From: UBA1672 sp051967755
Lineage (GTDB): Bacteria; Pseudomonadota; Alphaproteobacteria; Micavibrionales; Micavibrionaceae
Direction: 5' to 3'
Assembly: GCA_051967755.1 (NCBI GenBank)
Contig: JBQDYD010000008.1
Span: 1-64,000 of the forward strand
DNA length: 64,000 nucleotides
Part shown: in pieces, positions 1-7,859 of the stretch
How positions within the stretch are numbered: position 1 is the stretch's first letter
Layout of the letters: every line of letters begins with the position of its first letter
The notes under the pieces: model-generated
Databases searched by the model: none
The model's input: the letters and a program-made list of their open reading frames with translations, nothing else
What the model was told of the DNA's origin: nothing
Made by a program: the position numbers and the translations under genes

Positions 1-52
1 CGTCAGGCTCATAACCTGAAGGTCGTAGGTTCAAATCCTACTCCCGCAACCA
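1..52 (+). tRNA. tRNA-fMet (CAT), 3' part, attL of the island
   Basis: The window opens inside a tRNA. Anticodon stem TCAGG/CCTGA (3-7 and 15-19) flanks loop CTCATAA with anticodon CAT at 10-12. The T arm GTAGG-TTCAAAT-CCTAC and acceptor strand TCCCGCA, discriminator A and encoded CCA (50-52) follow. The sequence matches alphaproteobacterial initiator tRNAs as I know them. The 5' half lies before the window. The last 45 bases recur at 58279-58323, so this is the intact tRNA rebuilt at the left end of an integrated element. Confidence 0.93.
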
Positions 53-84
53 ATTTTTTTGATAAGAAAATCAAATAGTTACAT

Positions 85-115
85 GAAAAGCGCCGCAAGG
101 CGCTTTTCTGTTTTT
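85..115 (+). terminator. Rho-independent terminator after tRNA-fMet
   Basis: Perfect 10-bp stem GAAAAGCGCC (85-94) and GGCGCTTTTC (99-108) with a GCAA loop, followed by TGTTTTT (109-115). It lies 33 bases after the tRNA CCA and most likely ends the tRNA transcript. It belongs to the element side of the junction. Confidence 0.85.
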
Positions 116-118
116 AGC

Positions 119-195
119 CCCAAGGGACACTCACGGGACAGTAGGAAACAAATAACCACAATCACTTACGATAAAAGTGTCCCTTTCATTGTCCC
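119..195. repeat. Left arm-type repeat block (GGGACA sites)
   Basis: Contains GGGACAC at 124-130 and GGGACAG at 135-141, then the same motif inverted as GTGTCCC at 177-183 and TGTCCC at 190-195. The first 34 bases match 58139-58172 in the same orientation with 3 mismatches, and weaker similarity continues for about 30 bases. Placement between att core and integrase suggests arm-binding sites for the tyrosine recombinase. Confidence 0.7.
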
Positions 196-320
196 ATGCC
201 TTGGTATGCAAAGGCTAAGTTGCTGTATCCCCTGTATATTTTCCTGTTACAAGCATAAGAGTTGCAATCTGTTGTGATTGATGGCTTGATGAATGTACAT
301 GTTTTGTTCTATTTTGAATT

Positions 321-1388
321 ATGGCGACGATTGAGAAAAGAGAATTGAGTGATGGCGCGACATCCTACCGCGCCAGAGTAAGGATCAAAGGGCATCCTCA
401 GGAAATTGCGACCTTTGAGCGCCTGACAGATGCGAAACGCTGGGTGCAGCAGACGGAAGCGGCGATTCGGGAAGGCCGGTATTTCAAAACCAGACAGGCA
501 CGCAAATTCACGCTGTCCGATGCCATAAAACGTTACCGCGAGGAAATTCTGAGCCACAAAAAGGCCAGCAATAAAAATATAACCAACTATCTGGATTACT
601 GGGATCAGGAGCTTGGAGCCTATGCGCTGGCGGATATTACGCCTGCCCTGATTGTGAGTGCGCGGAATAAATTTGTCGGCAGCAAAAGCAGATATGGGCG
701 AACGCGCGGCCCCACAACGGCCAACCGTTATGTTACGGCGCTCAGCCATGTGTTCACCATCGCGATCAATGACTGGGAGTGGCTGGAGATTCATCCGGTG
801 CGCAAGATATCAAAGCTGAAACAGCCGCGCGGGCGGGTACGGTTTTTATCGGATGACGAGCGGAAAAAGCTGCTGAAAGCCTGCAAGGCCAGTGAAAATC
901 CGCATTTATACAAAATTGTCGTGATGGCGCTCAGCACAGGCGCACGAAAAATGGAGATTGTTGGTCTGAAATGGAAAGATATCGATCTGGAGCGCGGCAC
1001 GATCATTCTGCACGAAACCAAAAACGGTGAGCGGCGTGTCATTCCGCTGGCCGGTTACGCGCGCCAGATTATGAAGGCACATTACAAAAAGCGCGATAAG
1101 AAATGCGAGTATGTTTTTCCATCCCAATCCAAATGCCAGCCGATTGATATCCGCACCGCCTGGGAAAATGCGCTGATCAACGCCAAAATTACCGATTTTC
1201 GTTTTCATGATTTGCGCCATAGCGCCGCGTCCTATCTGGCGATGAATGGCGCAACGCTGGCGGAGATTGCGGAAGTTCTGGGGCATAAAACGCTGCAGAT
1301 GGTCAAACGCTATGCACATTTGTCGGAGGCGCATACGCATAAAGTGGTCGCCAGCATGAACGAGAAAATTTTCGGGGAGGTGAAATGA
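321..1388 (+). CDS. int: Tyrosine recombinase / integrase
   Basis: A 355-residue phage-type integrase that would catalyse site-specific insertion and excision at the tRNA-fMet att site. An N-terminal arm-binding region (about 1-60) and a core-binding SAM-like domain (about 65-160) precede the catalytic domain (about 170-340). All catalytic residues are visible: Arg209 in STGARKMEIVGLKW, Lys234 in the beta-hairpin, His296 and Arg299 in HDLRH, His322 in LGHKT and the nucleophile Tyr331 in VKRYAHL. The length is normal for the family. The ATG at 321 has no strong ribosome-binding site. The next gene starts at ATGA overlapping its stop. It lies 269 bases from the tRNA end, the standard arrangement for tRNA-targeting islands. 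Confidence 0.95.
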   Translation: MATIEKRELSDGATSYRARVRIKGHPQEIATFERLTDAKRWVQQTEAAIREGRYFKTRQARKFTLSDAIKRYREEILSHKKASNKNITNYLDYWDQELGAYALADITPALIVSARNKFVGSKSRYGRTRGPTTANRYVTALSHVFTIAINDWEWLEIHPVRKISKLKQPRGRVRFLSDDERKKLLKACKASENPHLYKIVVMALSTGARKMEIVGLKWKDIDLERGTIILHETKNGERRVIPLAGYARQIMKAHYKKRDKKCEYVFPSQSKCQPIDIRTAWENALINAKITDFRFHDLRHSAASYLAMNGATLAEIAEVLGHKTLQMVKRYAHLSEAHTHKVVASMNEKIFGEVK

Positions 1389-1990
1389 CGGCACAGATAT
1401 TCGAAAAGTTGAGAGTGGATTATGAATCCGGCGATCATGATCTGGGGGCATTTATACGATCCCTGAAAACAACGGCGTATGTCATGAAGAAGAAATATGA
1501 TGTTGATATTGACTGGTTGAGTGACGCGGCGCTTCATCACCTGAGGGCCAAGACAAAAACCTATATTCAGGATAAAAGGATTGGCCTGCTGGCAGCTCTT
1601 CTGGTCGGGCACGGCAGCAGCTTTAATCAGGTCATGCAGGCGCTGGGCGAATGGCTGGATCTGGGTGATACGAAGATCAAAAATGCCTACTATGCCGTAA
1701 ACAAAGACTATGACCTCCCTAAAGATAAGAGGAATCTGGATCGCCAGGCATTCATGATAAAGGCTGAAATTATTCCTTATATTGTGATGCTTCAGAGCAA
1801 TCGGCCTTTCCCCAAGCGGTATAAAAAAGCCTATGATGCCTTTCTTAAAGCATATCATCAGGCGGAGGCCTCACATATCGAGCAGATTATTCGTATGGCG
1901 ACGGAAACCGGAAATTTGCAGATATCTTTTGCCGATATTGAAGAACGCAAAGAAAGTATCCGCGATATCAATCAGTCATATTTATTGTGA
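1385..1990 (+). CDS. Hypothetical protein downstream of integrase
   Basis: A 201-residue protein of unknown function, starting at an ATGA overlap with the integrase stop and so probably translationally coupled to it. It is soluble, charged and predicted mostly helical, with no signal peptide, membrane segment or motif I recognise. It has Lys/Tyr-rich stretches around 120-160. Its position in the integrase operon suggests a role in mobility or in regulating the element, but that is inference only. Confidence 0.75.
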   Translation: MTAQIFEKLRVDYESGDHDLGAFIRSLKTTAYVMKKKYDVDIDWLSDAALHHLRAKTKTYIQDKRIGLLAALLVGHGSSFNQVMQALGEWLDLGDTKIKNAYYAVNKDYDLPKDKRNLDRQAFMIKAEIIPYIVMLQSNRPFPKRYKKAYDAFLKAYHQAEASHIEQIIRMATETGNLQISFADIEERKESIRDINQSYLL

Positions 1991-2000
1991 CCGGTTATTT

Positions 2001-2022
2001 TTAATCCGGCATGCTGGATTAA
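2001..2022. promoter_or_regulatory. 22-bp palindrome before the AlpA-like genes
   Basis: TTAATCCGGCATGCTGGATT followed by AA is a complete inverted repeat with a single G-T wobble pair. It lies 11 bases after the preceding stop and about 90 bases before the first AlpA-like gene. No T-run follows, so an operator is more likely than a terminator. Confidence 0.4.
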
Positions 2023-2112
2023 ATTAGCCTCATACCCCTTCATTATAAAACCGTTCAGGCTTTCTCCATGTCGTGCAATTCAGCCCGGCACCTACCGATA
2101 AGGAGAAAGAAA

Positions 2113-2343
2113 ATGTCCGAAACTATCGAAACTTCGCCTCCGGCTTCGCAGCGGCGGTTTATCCCGCTCACCGAATGGCCGAAACATCACAGCTGGCCGC
2201 CCATTGGTGGCTTACGTCACCTGGTCTTTTATGCGGATGAAAACGGCTTTGACAAAGTCATTCGCCGCGCAGGCCGCCGCGTGCTCATTGATGAACAGGC
2301 CTTCTTTCAGTGGCTCGACGAGCAGAATGGAGGCCGGAAATGA
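2113..2343 (+). CDS. AlpA/excisionase-like small DNA-binding protein
   Basis: A 76-residue protein. I start it at ATG 2113 because AAGGAGA lies 7-13 bases upstream; an earlier in-frame ATG at 2068 has no such site. The stretch with PPIGGLRHLVFYADENGF followed by VIRRAGRRVLIDEQAFFQWL has the wing-and-helix layout of AlpA/MerR-like excisionase domains (helix, arginine-rich turn, then a final helix ending in W-L). Such proteins usually regulate or direct excision of integrative elements. It overlaps the next gene by ATGA. Confidence 0.7.
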   Translation: MSETIETSPPASQRRFIPLTEWPKHHSWPPIGGLRHLVFYADENGFDKVIRRAGRRVLIDEQAFFQWLDEQNGGRK

Positions 2344-2543
2344 GCGAGCAACTTTTCTTTTCCCAGGAAGAGCTGGCCGAACGCTGGCTGATTTCCAAGC
2401 GAACGCTGGAACGCTGGCGCTGGCGGGGAGCTGGACCGCGCTATCACAAAATCGGCGGCCGGGTAATTTATAAGCGTGATGATATCGAAGCCTTTGAGGA
2501 TACGCGGCAGTTTCCTCCTCACAGTATGGGGGGTGCGTTATGA
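2340..2543 (+). CDS. HTH_17/AlpA-family DNA-binding protein
   Basis: A 67-residue protein starting at ATGA overlapping the previous stop (ATG 2340). SQEELAERWLISKRTLERWR is a clear winged-helix/MerR-type helix-turn-helix, followed by the typical GPRYHKIGGRVIYKRDDIEA wing. This is the classic excisionase/AlpA layout and it occupies nearly the whole protein. With the preceding gene it makes two tandem regulators between integrase and replication gene, a pattern seen in P4-like satellites. It is translationally coupled to the next gene by another ATGA. Confidence 0.85.
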   Translation: MSEQLFFSQEELAERWLISKRTLERWRWRGAGPRYHKIGGRVIYKRDDIEAFEDTRQFPPHSMGGAL

Positions 2544-2977
2544 TCATTGATAAAATTAAAACAGCCTCCCGCATTCTGGGAATTTCGCCTGACCTTACTT
2601 GTGTGGGTGGCGATAAAAAACTCTTCGGCGTTATACACGATGGTCAGATCAAAGCAGTGCCTGTTCCTGATAGTGCGTTTTCCCCGCTAGAAGAGCCGGT
2701 TCTCATTATTGCCTGTTATCCGGAATATGCAGCCGGAATATATAAAAATGCCCCCAGGCCCGTCTGGCTGTATGACCGTATTGAAGATATCCGTGATATG
2801 CGCCTGCCAAAACCGGCCAAACCGAGCTGGGTCATTCTTGTAGCCCACATGAATGATTTTGTTCAGGCAAATATGCTGGCCGACCGGTGGACGGATGACT
2901 ATGAGGTATCGGTTATGATTGCCGATGAAAAGCAGCTGAACAGCGTATTCGCCGCCAATCGCAAGCCAGTGTTTTAA
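2540..2977 (+). CDS. Hypothetical protein upstream of primase-helicase
   Basis: A 145-residue protein starting at an ATGA overlap. It has an alpha/beta look: VLIIACYPEYAAGIY around 53-67 and a later SWVILVAHMNDFVQANMLAD (about 95-114). No catalytic motif, membrane segment or signal peptide is recognised. It sits in a tight run of coupled genes ending at the primase, so it is probably co-transcribed with it. I cannot assign a function. Confidence 0.7.
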   Translation: MIIDKIKTASRILGISPDLTCVGGDKKLFGVIHDGQIKAVPVPDSAFSPLEEPVLIIACYPEYAAGIYKNAPRPVWLYDRIEDIRDMRLPKPAKPSWVILVAHMNDFVQANMLADRWTDDYEVSVMIADEKQLNSVFAANRKPVF

Positions 2978-2990
2978 GGAGGATATTACT

Positions 2991-5120
2991 ATGCCCCTAA
3001 AAACACTGGATTACAACGATCCTGATTTGCCGTCCCGGGATGAGGTGAAAGCTGCATTGCTGGCGCGGTTGCCCGAAGTGCTGCGCTATCTCTTCCCAAA
3101 TGGCAAGCAGTTAAAGCGGGAATTTCAAATCGGGAGCTTACAAGGTGAAAAAGGCCAGAGCCTGAGGGTCAGCATGACCGATGATAAAGCCGGGCTATGG
3201 CAGGACTTTGAAAGCGGTCACGGCGGTGATGTTTTTGATCTGTGGGCGGCGGTGAATGGGCTGGATACGAAGCGTAATTTTCAAGAGGTTCTAAAGTCCT
3301 GTGCCGATTGGCTGGGTATATTGCCTCTTGCACCACAGCCGAAACTGGTCTCCCTGGATCAGAAGGAATGGCTTTATACCGACCGTGATGGAAAACCGTT
3401 GGTCACAGTAAGGCGGATAGATCCTCCAAAGGGTAAAAAGACTTTTCTGCCTTATGATCATATCGCCGGAAAGCATGCCATGCCGGAGATCAGGCCGCTC
3501 TATAATCTGCCCGGCATCGTCGCCAGCGACCGTATAATCATCACCGAAGGCGAGAAATGTGCTCAAGTTCTTATCGATCTTGGCATTCCGGCCACGACCG
3601 TTATGGGTGGATCGAATTTTCCGCCGGAGAATACAGATTTTTCGCCGTTGGCCGGAAAAGACATCATCATGTGGCCGGACAAGGATAAGGCTGGAGACAA
3701 ATATCTTGAAAATCTGAAAACGGGATTGAGAACCGTTAAGGTGAAAAGTCTGCAGGTGATTGTCCCACCCGCCGCCAAGCCTGAGAAATGGGATGCCGCC
3801 GATGCTGTTCTTGAGGGTATTGATATTCGGTCATTCTTGAAAACCGTACCGAAATCAAAAACCCAGCTACAGCAATACGAAGCCTTTTCTCTGGCGGAGC
3901 TGATCGCCGATAAAAGCCCGATGCCGGACGATCTGATTGCACCGCGTCTGCTTACACCATCAGGCATGCTGGTGATTGGCGGTGCGCCCAAATCCGGCAA
4001 GAGTGATTTTACGCTCTCGCTCCTCACACACATGGCCGCTGGCCAGCCGTTCCTGAAATTCACACCGCCCAGGCCGCTGCGAGTGTTCGTGCTGCAGGCA
4101 GAAATCCAGTATGATTATCTGCGCGAGCGTCTGCAGAAAATGGGACTATCTGAAGAGGCCATACTCAAAGCCGGGAAAAACATTCATATCACGCCGCAAT
4201 TAAAGCTGCTGCTGAATGATGATGGGCTGGAGATCATCAAAGACCTGATCCATGAGAAATTCCTCGACGCGCCGCCGGATATTATCGTCATTGATCCCAT
4301 CCGCAATGTGTTTGACGGCGGGCCAGACTTTGGCAATCTAGGGGAGAATGACAATAACGCCATGCTGTTTTTCCTGCAGCAACGCGTGGAAATGCTGCGC
4401 GATATGATCAATCCGCGCGCCGGGATTATTCTCGTCCACCATACTAAGAAAATCAGCAAGGCCATGTTCAAGGATGACCCGTTTCAGGCGCTGAGCGGAG
4501 CCAGTTCGCTGCGCAGTTATTACACCAGCGGTATGTTGATTTTCCGGCCTGATGAGAATGAAGACGTCCGCTCCCTGCATTTCGAATTGCGCAATGGACC
4601 CGGCATTGTGAACATGCATGTGGTCAAGCGCGCCGGTCAATGGGTCGAGATTGATCCGGACACGCAGCCGCTGATCCGGCAGGATTATTCCAACAAACTC
4701 AAATCCGAACGCCACCGCCAGCATGACCAGATCCTGCAACGCCTGCTGGAGGATGCGCAGTTTGATCAAAAGCTCTATACGATTGAGAGCTTCAGTGAAG
4801 CGTATGAGGATATTGACGGGCTTGGCAGTCAGACGACCATCAAAAAACGGCTCAGCGTTCTGATGAGCAAGGGCTATATCAAATGCCTGAAAACCCGGCA
4901 TCCGCTAACAAAACAAACGGCGGAGCGCAGCAAGTATGGTTATCTTGTGGTTGAAAACATGCAGCTAGGACAGGATGAAATCGATGAGGATACCGGCGAG
5001 ATTATAGCGCCCGCCATTGCTGTTTTGCCGACACATTATAAGGATGAAGGCTCAGGCGGCGTGCGTCAGGTCGAAAATGCACACAGCTGGGTTTATCATG
5101 ACGAGGAGAAGACGCGGTGA
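2991..5120 (+). CDS. Toprim primase fused to RepA-like AAA helicase
   Basis: A 709-residue replication protein with a strong ribosome-binding site (AAGGAGG about 8 bases before ATG 2991). The N-terminal region (about 1-110) has no visible zinc-finger cysteines. Residues about 180-270 look like a Toprim domain (IIITEGEKCAQVLIDLGIP, later IIMWPDKDKAGDKY with the DxD-like acidic pair). From about 320 a RepA/RecA-like ATPase begins with Walker A GGAPKSGKSD, a later IIVIDPIRNVFDGG as Walker B and ILVHHTKK as a sensor strand. The C-terminal part looks like a winged-helix region. It probably primes and unwinds the excised element. This family is typical of integrative plasmids and phage satellites. 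Confidence 0.88.
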   Translation: MPLKTLDYNDPDLPSRDEVKAALLARLPEVLRYLFPNGKQLKREFQIGSLQGEKGQSLRVSMTDDKAGLWQDFESGHGGDVFDLWAAVNGLDTKRNFQEVLKSCADWLGILPLAPQPKLVSLDQKEWLYTDRDGKPLVTVRRIDPPKGKKTFLPYDHIAGKHAMPEIRPLYNLPGIVASDRIIITEGEKCAQVLIDLGIPATTVMGGSNFPPENTDFSPLAGKDIIMWPDKDKAGDKYLENLKTGLRTVKVKSLQVIVPPAAKPEKWDAADAVLEGIDIRSFLKTVPKSKTQLQQYEAFSLAELIADKSPMPDDLIAPRLLTPSGMLVIGGAPKSGKSDFTLSLLTHMAAGQPFLKFTPPRPLRVFVLQAEIQYDYLRERLQKMGLSEEAILKAGKNIHITPQLKLLLNDDGLEIIKDLIHEKFLDAPPDIIVIDPIRNVFDGGPDFGNLGENDNNAMLFFLQQRVEMLRDMINPRAGIILVHHTKKISKAMFKDDPFQALSGASSLRSYYTSGMLIFRPDENEDVRSLHFELRNGPGIVNMHVVKRAGQWVEIDPDTQPLIRQDYSNKLKSERHRQHDQILQRLLEDAQFDQKLYTIESFSEAYEDIDGLGSQTTIKKRLSVLMSKGYIKCLKTRHPLTKQTAERSKYGYLVVENMQLGQDEIDEDTGEIIAPAIAVLPTHYKDEGSGGVRQVENAHSWVYHDEEKTR

Positions 5121-5287
5121 TGAATCTGCAGCAGATCTGCCAGGCGGTCATATCTGCTTTTGTTTTATTACAAGAGCTTACACGTAGAGCAGAAATTTTT
5201 ATATATCTGCATCTGCCGTCTGGTTTTCTGGCTGTAAGGCTTGGTTTATATGGGTTCGCGGCATGTGAGCAGATGTCACTCTCTCCA

Positions 5288-5307
5288 CCCCTCCCTAAAG
5301 GGAGGGG
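5288..5307. repeat. Perfect 8-bp hairpin CCCCTCCC-TAAA-GGGAGGGG
   Basis: Stem 5288-5295 and 5300-5307 with a TAAA loop. It lies downstream of both the primase gene (+) and the small minus-strand gene at 5345. No T-run follows on either strand, so it is not a standard rho-independent terminator. It could be a small dispersed GC-rich repeat or a transcript-stabilising hairpin. Confidence 0.5.
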
Positions 5308-5344
5308 GCGTGGGATACAGATCCACGCACCCCATCCCGGTCGG

Positions 5345-5623
5345 TCAAGGCTTGATGCCGAGCAGCGTGCGGATCTCTTCCCAAGGAATAAAATGGATAT
5401 CGGCGGGTTCTGGATTGTTGTGCCGATCCCAGTCCGTTATCGGCGTAAAGACGGCGGCATTTACGGTCACACCCAGTATGGTGCCAACAACGGTGTCATG
5501 CTGCTGGGCGTACAGTCGCAGTGCCTCACCCACCTGTTCTCTGGTCAGATCCTGTATACCCAGGATCATCGTTTCCAGAGGATGGCCGCGCGTGTAAATG
5601 GTGATGGTCGGTATCTCATCCAT
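5345..5623 (-). CDS. Small hypothetical protein, possibly 5'-truncated
   Basis: A 92-residue protein from ATG 5623 with a believable composition (ITIYTRGHPLETMILGIQDL, then a helical middle and DIHFIPWEEIRTLLGIKP at the end). The same frame stays open upstream to a TGA at 5714-5716 and reads as protein (GRLRGQWIKLRNSLAIAGEG), but holds no ATG, GTG or TTG that I can find. The true gene may therefore have been longer and lost its start, making this a remnant. It lies alone and antisense to nothing else. No family recognised. Confidence 0.5.
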   Translation of the reverse strand: MDEIPTITIYTRGHPLETMILGIQDLTREQVGEALRLYAQQHDTVVGTILGVTVNAAVFTPITDWDRHNNPEPADIHFIPWEEIRTLLGIKP

Positions 5624-5784
5624 GTGAACATGAATGCTTCCTTCGCCCGCAATAGCCAGGGAATTACGCAGCTTTATCCACTGGCCACGCAGCCGCCCGA
5701 ACGCATACGCAGATCATATTGCCGCGGGTCCTGTGGGGCCATTTCCTATAGGGGCGGGGAACGCGCGGGAGTTTTTTAGCGTCA

Positions 5785-5935
5785 GGGGTTTCAACTTACT
5801 TGACAGGTTTACTTGACAGATTTTGGATAACGCTTTGTTATGTTTGTATAATCCGGTCAACCAGAAGTCTGGGGTGTCAACTTCCTTGACATCGCAAGCC
5901 TTTGATTTGTTTAAATAGTTTAGTTGACACAAAAA
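5785..5935. repeat. Cluster of TTGACA/TGTCAA repeats
   Basis: A 21-bp direct repeat (5785-5805 and 5871-5891, 19 of 21 identical), each copy ending CTTGACA. The second copy contains the inverted repeat TGTCAA-CTTCC-TTGACA (5875-5891). Further CTTGACA at 5812-5818 and a GTTGACAC near 5920. A promoter-like TTGACA (5813-5818) N17 TGTTAT (5836-5841) points rightward, with no + strand gene after it. The stretch 5624-6055 is otherwise empty apart from the upstream open frame described for the gene before it. It may be an operator array or origin-like iterons near the primase. Confidence 0.45.
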
Positions 5936-6055
5936 ATGACCGAAACTACCACTTGGTTTACATGTTCTGTCAATTATTTTGGCAGCGGACAGAGCAGCTT
6001 TTCGCAGGTTTTCGATGAAAAATGAACGACTAGTATTTCATTATGATGATAAAAA

Positions 6056-7114
6056 TTAAATTGTGACAGTGTGATTGTAGCGGCCTGAAAATAGGGAATA
6101 ATCCTCATTTTCTTCACCGGTTTCTATGTAATGTGCAATACAGCGTGCCATGATCGGAGAAAGTAAATAACCATGCCGGAAAAGCCCATTACCGCGAATA
6201 TATCTTTTTTCTCCATCAATAACGATACGCGGTAAATTATCCTGATAGGCAGCGCGAATGCCAGAAGACATATCCAGAACTTTCGCTTCGCCGAAGCTGG
6301 GGTGTAGGCTATAACATGCACTCATAAGCTCCATGGCAGATCGTAATGTTACCAAACCGTCATCCTCTTCCGCATTTTCAATAGCTGTTGCTCCGACGGC
6401 AAAGATATGATCAGGTCTGGGCACGATATAGAGCGGATAACGGGGATGCATGAGCCTTACTGGGCGCTGCAATGAAAATTCTTCATTTTGCAGCAAGATA
6501 ATTTCTCCCTTAATGCCACGCAAGTTCTGATCGGCCTGTGGGGCATATCCTCTGCAATCAATCACCCAATCATACTCCTGAGACAGGTCTTCCGGCTCGA
6601 CTTCTTGTTTTTTTAGTTCTCCACCATAAGAAATAAACCGCTCGAACAACATTTCTAAAGCACGGAGCGGAACAATATGTGCTTCTTCCGGAATGTAGAG
6701 GCCTTTATGAAACCGTCCTACAAGATTGGGCTCGAGTTCTTCAATCTCTTTGTCATTAACCCATCGCCATTTGCCGTTGGCTGATTTTAGATGAACTGCG
6801 AATCTGTTCAAATACACTTCATCGGAGGGGTGTGATACGAATAGACTGCCGTTCTCGTTCAGGGTAAAGCTGTCGTCAGTTCTCAGTATTTTCTTCCAAA
6901 GCTCAATTCCTTTTACCCCTGTCTGCACAAAATTTAGCGGCAAAGTCTCAATTTCGCTATAAGGAGCCATCATACCTCCCGCGATAGTACTGGGATTTAC
7001 TGGTGGGAAGTCCTGCTTTTCATAAATTGTGACTTGGCAGCCATTTTCCGCACTCAGACAGGCCGCTAATAATCCTGATATTCCCGCGCCGATAACAGCG
7101 ATCTTTTTAGACAT
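6056..7114 (-). CDS. FAD-dependent oxidoreductase, ThiO (glycine oxidase)-like
   Basis: A 352-residue flavoprotein. I start it at the ATG at 7114, just before the Rossmann motif (KKIAVIGAGISGLLAACLSA), rather than at the upstream codon 7195, because 7114 overlaps the stop of the preceding gene by 8 bases. The FAD-binding GxGxxG at the N terminus, the IPEEAHIVPLRALEMLF substrate-domain segment and the C-terminal RGNGLFRHGYLLSPIMAR fit the DAO family and best the ThiO branch, which makes the glycine imine for the thiamine thiazole ring. No thiS or thiG is nearby. ThiO normally uses oxygen, which sits oddly in an anaerobic regulon, so a different amine substrate or electron acceptor is possible. 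Confidence 0.75.
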   Translation of the reverse strand: MSKKIAVIGAGISGLLAACLSAENGCQVTIYEKQDFPPVNPSTIAGGMMAPYSEIETLPLNFVQTGVKGIELWKKILRTDDSFTLNENGSLFVSHPSDEVYLNRFAVHLKSANGKWRWVNDKEIEELEPNLVGRFHKGLYIPEEAHIVPLRALEMLFERFISYGGELKKQEVEPEDLSQEYDWVIDCRGYAPQADQNLRGIKGEIILLQNEEFSLQRPVRLMHPRYPLYIVPRPDHIFAVGATAIENAEEDDGLVTLRSAMELMSACYSLHPSFGEAKVLDMSSGIRAAYQDNLPRIVIDGEKRYIRGNGLFRHGYLLSPIMARCIAHYIETGEENEDYSLFSGRYNHTVTI

Positions 7115-7859
7115 GCATTCCTCTTGTTTCTTGGTTTTTTGTGATACGGCCATACAAAATATGCCAAGTAATTTGCTTGAAGTTTTGTGCGTCAAATGCA
7201 GCGCAAGCAGCTTTCATCTGCGGAATGGTGAGGGGTTGATGGTTCTTTCGGGCACTCGCTGCCCCCAAATTTTTTAGGGAACGCAGGAAATCAAGACTGT
7301 CCTGACAAGGGCGTATAATCATTTCTTCTTTGTACAGGCCTTTTGGGACATGGAAATCAAGCATACCGCTAGATAAACCAATAGTTTTCAACGTATCTCG
7401 CCACTCCTTAAAGCTATCTGGGCCGGGCAGTGAAAAGTAAAAAGTGCCGCCGGGATTTAACATCTCCACCACATTCTTCATGCCCCGTTGAAAATCCTCA
7501 AACCACTGACATGCCATGCTCGCAATAATCAAATCATATTTTTGTCCGCTTTGTTGTTTTTCCGCATCAAGAATCGACCAGTGAATTCTGTGATTTCCTA
7601 GATTAGCTTTTGCCTGCTGTACCATACGCGAGCTTATGTCTGTAACATGCAAATTCAGGCCAAGATGTCTTTGTCCAACCAGATGTTTTGTCAACAAACC
7701 TGTGCCGCATCCGATTTCAAGAATGCTCCCTCCTTCAACAAACGGCAGATCGGCAGCCAGATGGCTTGCCACAATGTCCTGTACCCCGCCATATTGCTCG
7801 TAGCTGTGGGCACACCGATCAAAATTCTGTATTGCCTTATCTTTCCAACTTAAGCCCAC
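7107..7859 (-). CDS. bioC: Malonyl-ACP O-methyltransferase BioC
   Basis: A SAM-dependent methyltransferase of about 250 residues, the usual BioC length. It would methylate malonyl-ACP to start pimeloyl synthesis for biotin. The N-terminal FDRCAHSYEQYGGVQDIVA matches the BioC signature region. Motif I is ILEIGCGTGLLTKHL, followed by an LNPGGTFYFSLPGPDSFKEW segment typical of BioC. Start choice: the frame opens with TTG codons at 7865 and 7862, but GGAG at 7867-7870 is 7 bases before the GTG at 7859, so I prefer GTG. It overlaps the upstream esterase gene by 23 bases and the downstream flavoprotein by 8, indicating a coupled operon. Confidence 0.85.
   Translation of the reverse strand: MGLSWKDKAIQNFDRCAHSYEQYGGVQDIVASHLAADLPFVEGGSILEIGCGTGLLTKHLVGQRHLGLNLHVTDISSRMVQQAKANLGNHRIHWSILDAEKQQSGQKYDLIIASMACQWFEDFQRGMKNVVEMLNPGGTFYFSLPGPDSFKEWRDTLKTIGLSSGMLDFHVPKGLYKEEMIIRPCQDSLDFLRSLKNLGAASARKNHQPLTIPQMKAACAAFDAQNFKQITWHILYGRITKNQETRGMHV

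Noticed and set aside
906..1451. Minus frame antisense to integrase
   Set aside because: Overlaps the integrase catalytic domain; no own ribosome-binding site or family pattern.
4338..4901. Long minus frame antisense to the primase-helicase
   Set aside because: Shadow of a well-supported gene with clear Toprim and Walker motifs on the + strand.
5288..5307. GC hairpin as a rho-independent terminator
   Set aside because: No T-run on either strand; kept as a repeat.
5117..5779. A 220-codon + frame after the primase
   Set aside because: Composition is poor (GRGRGIQIHAPHPGRS-like), it runs through the GC hairpin and the minus-strand frame on the same DNA looks more like a protein.
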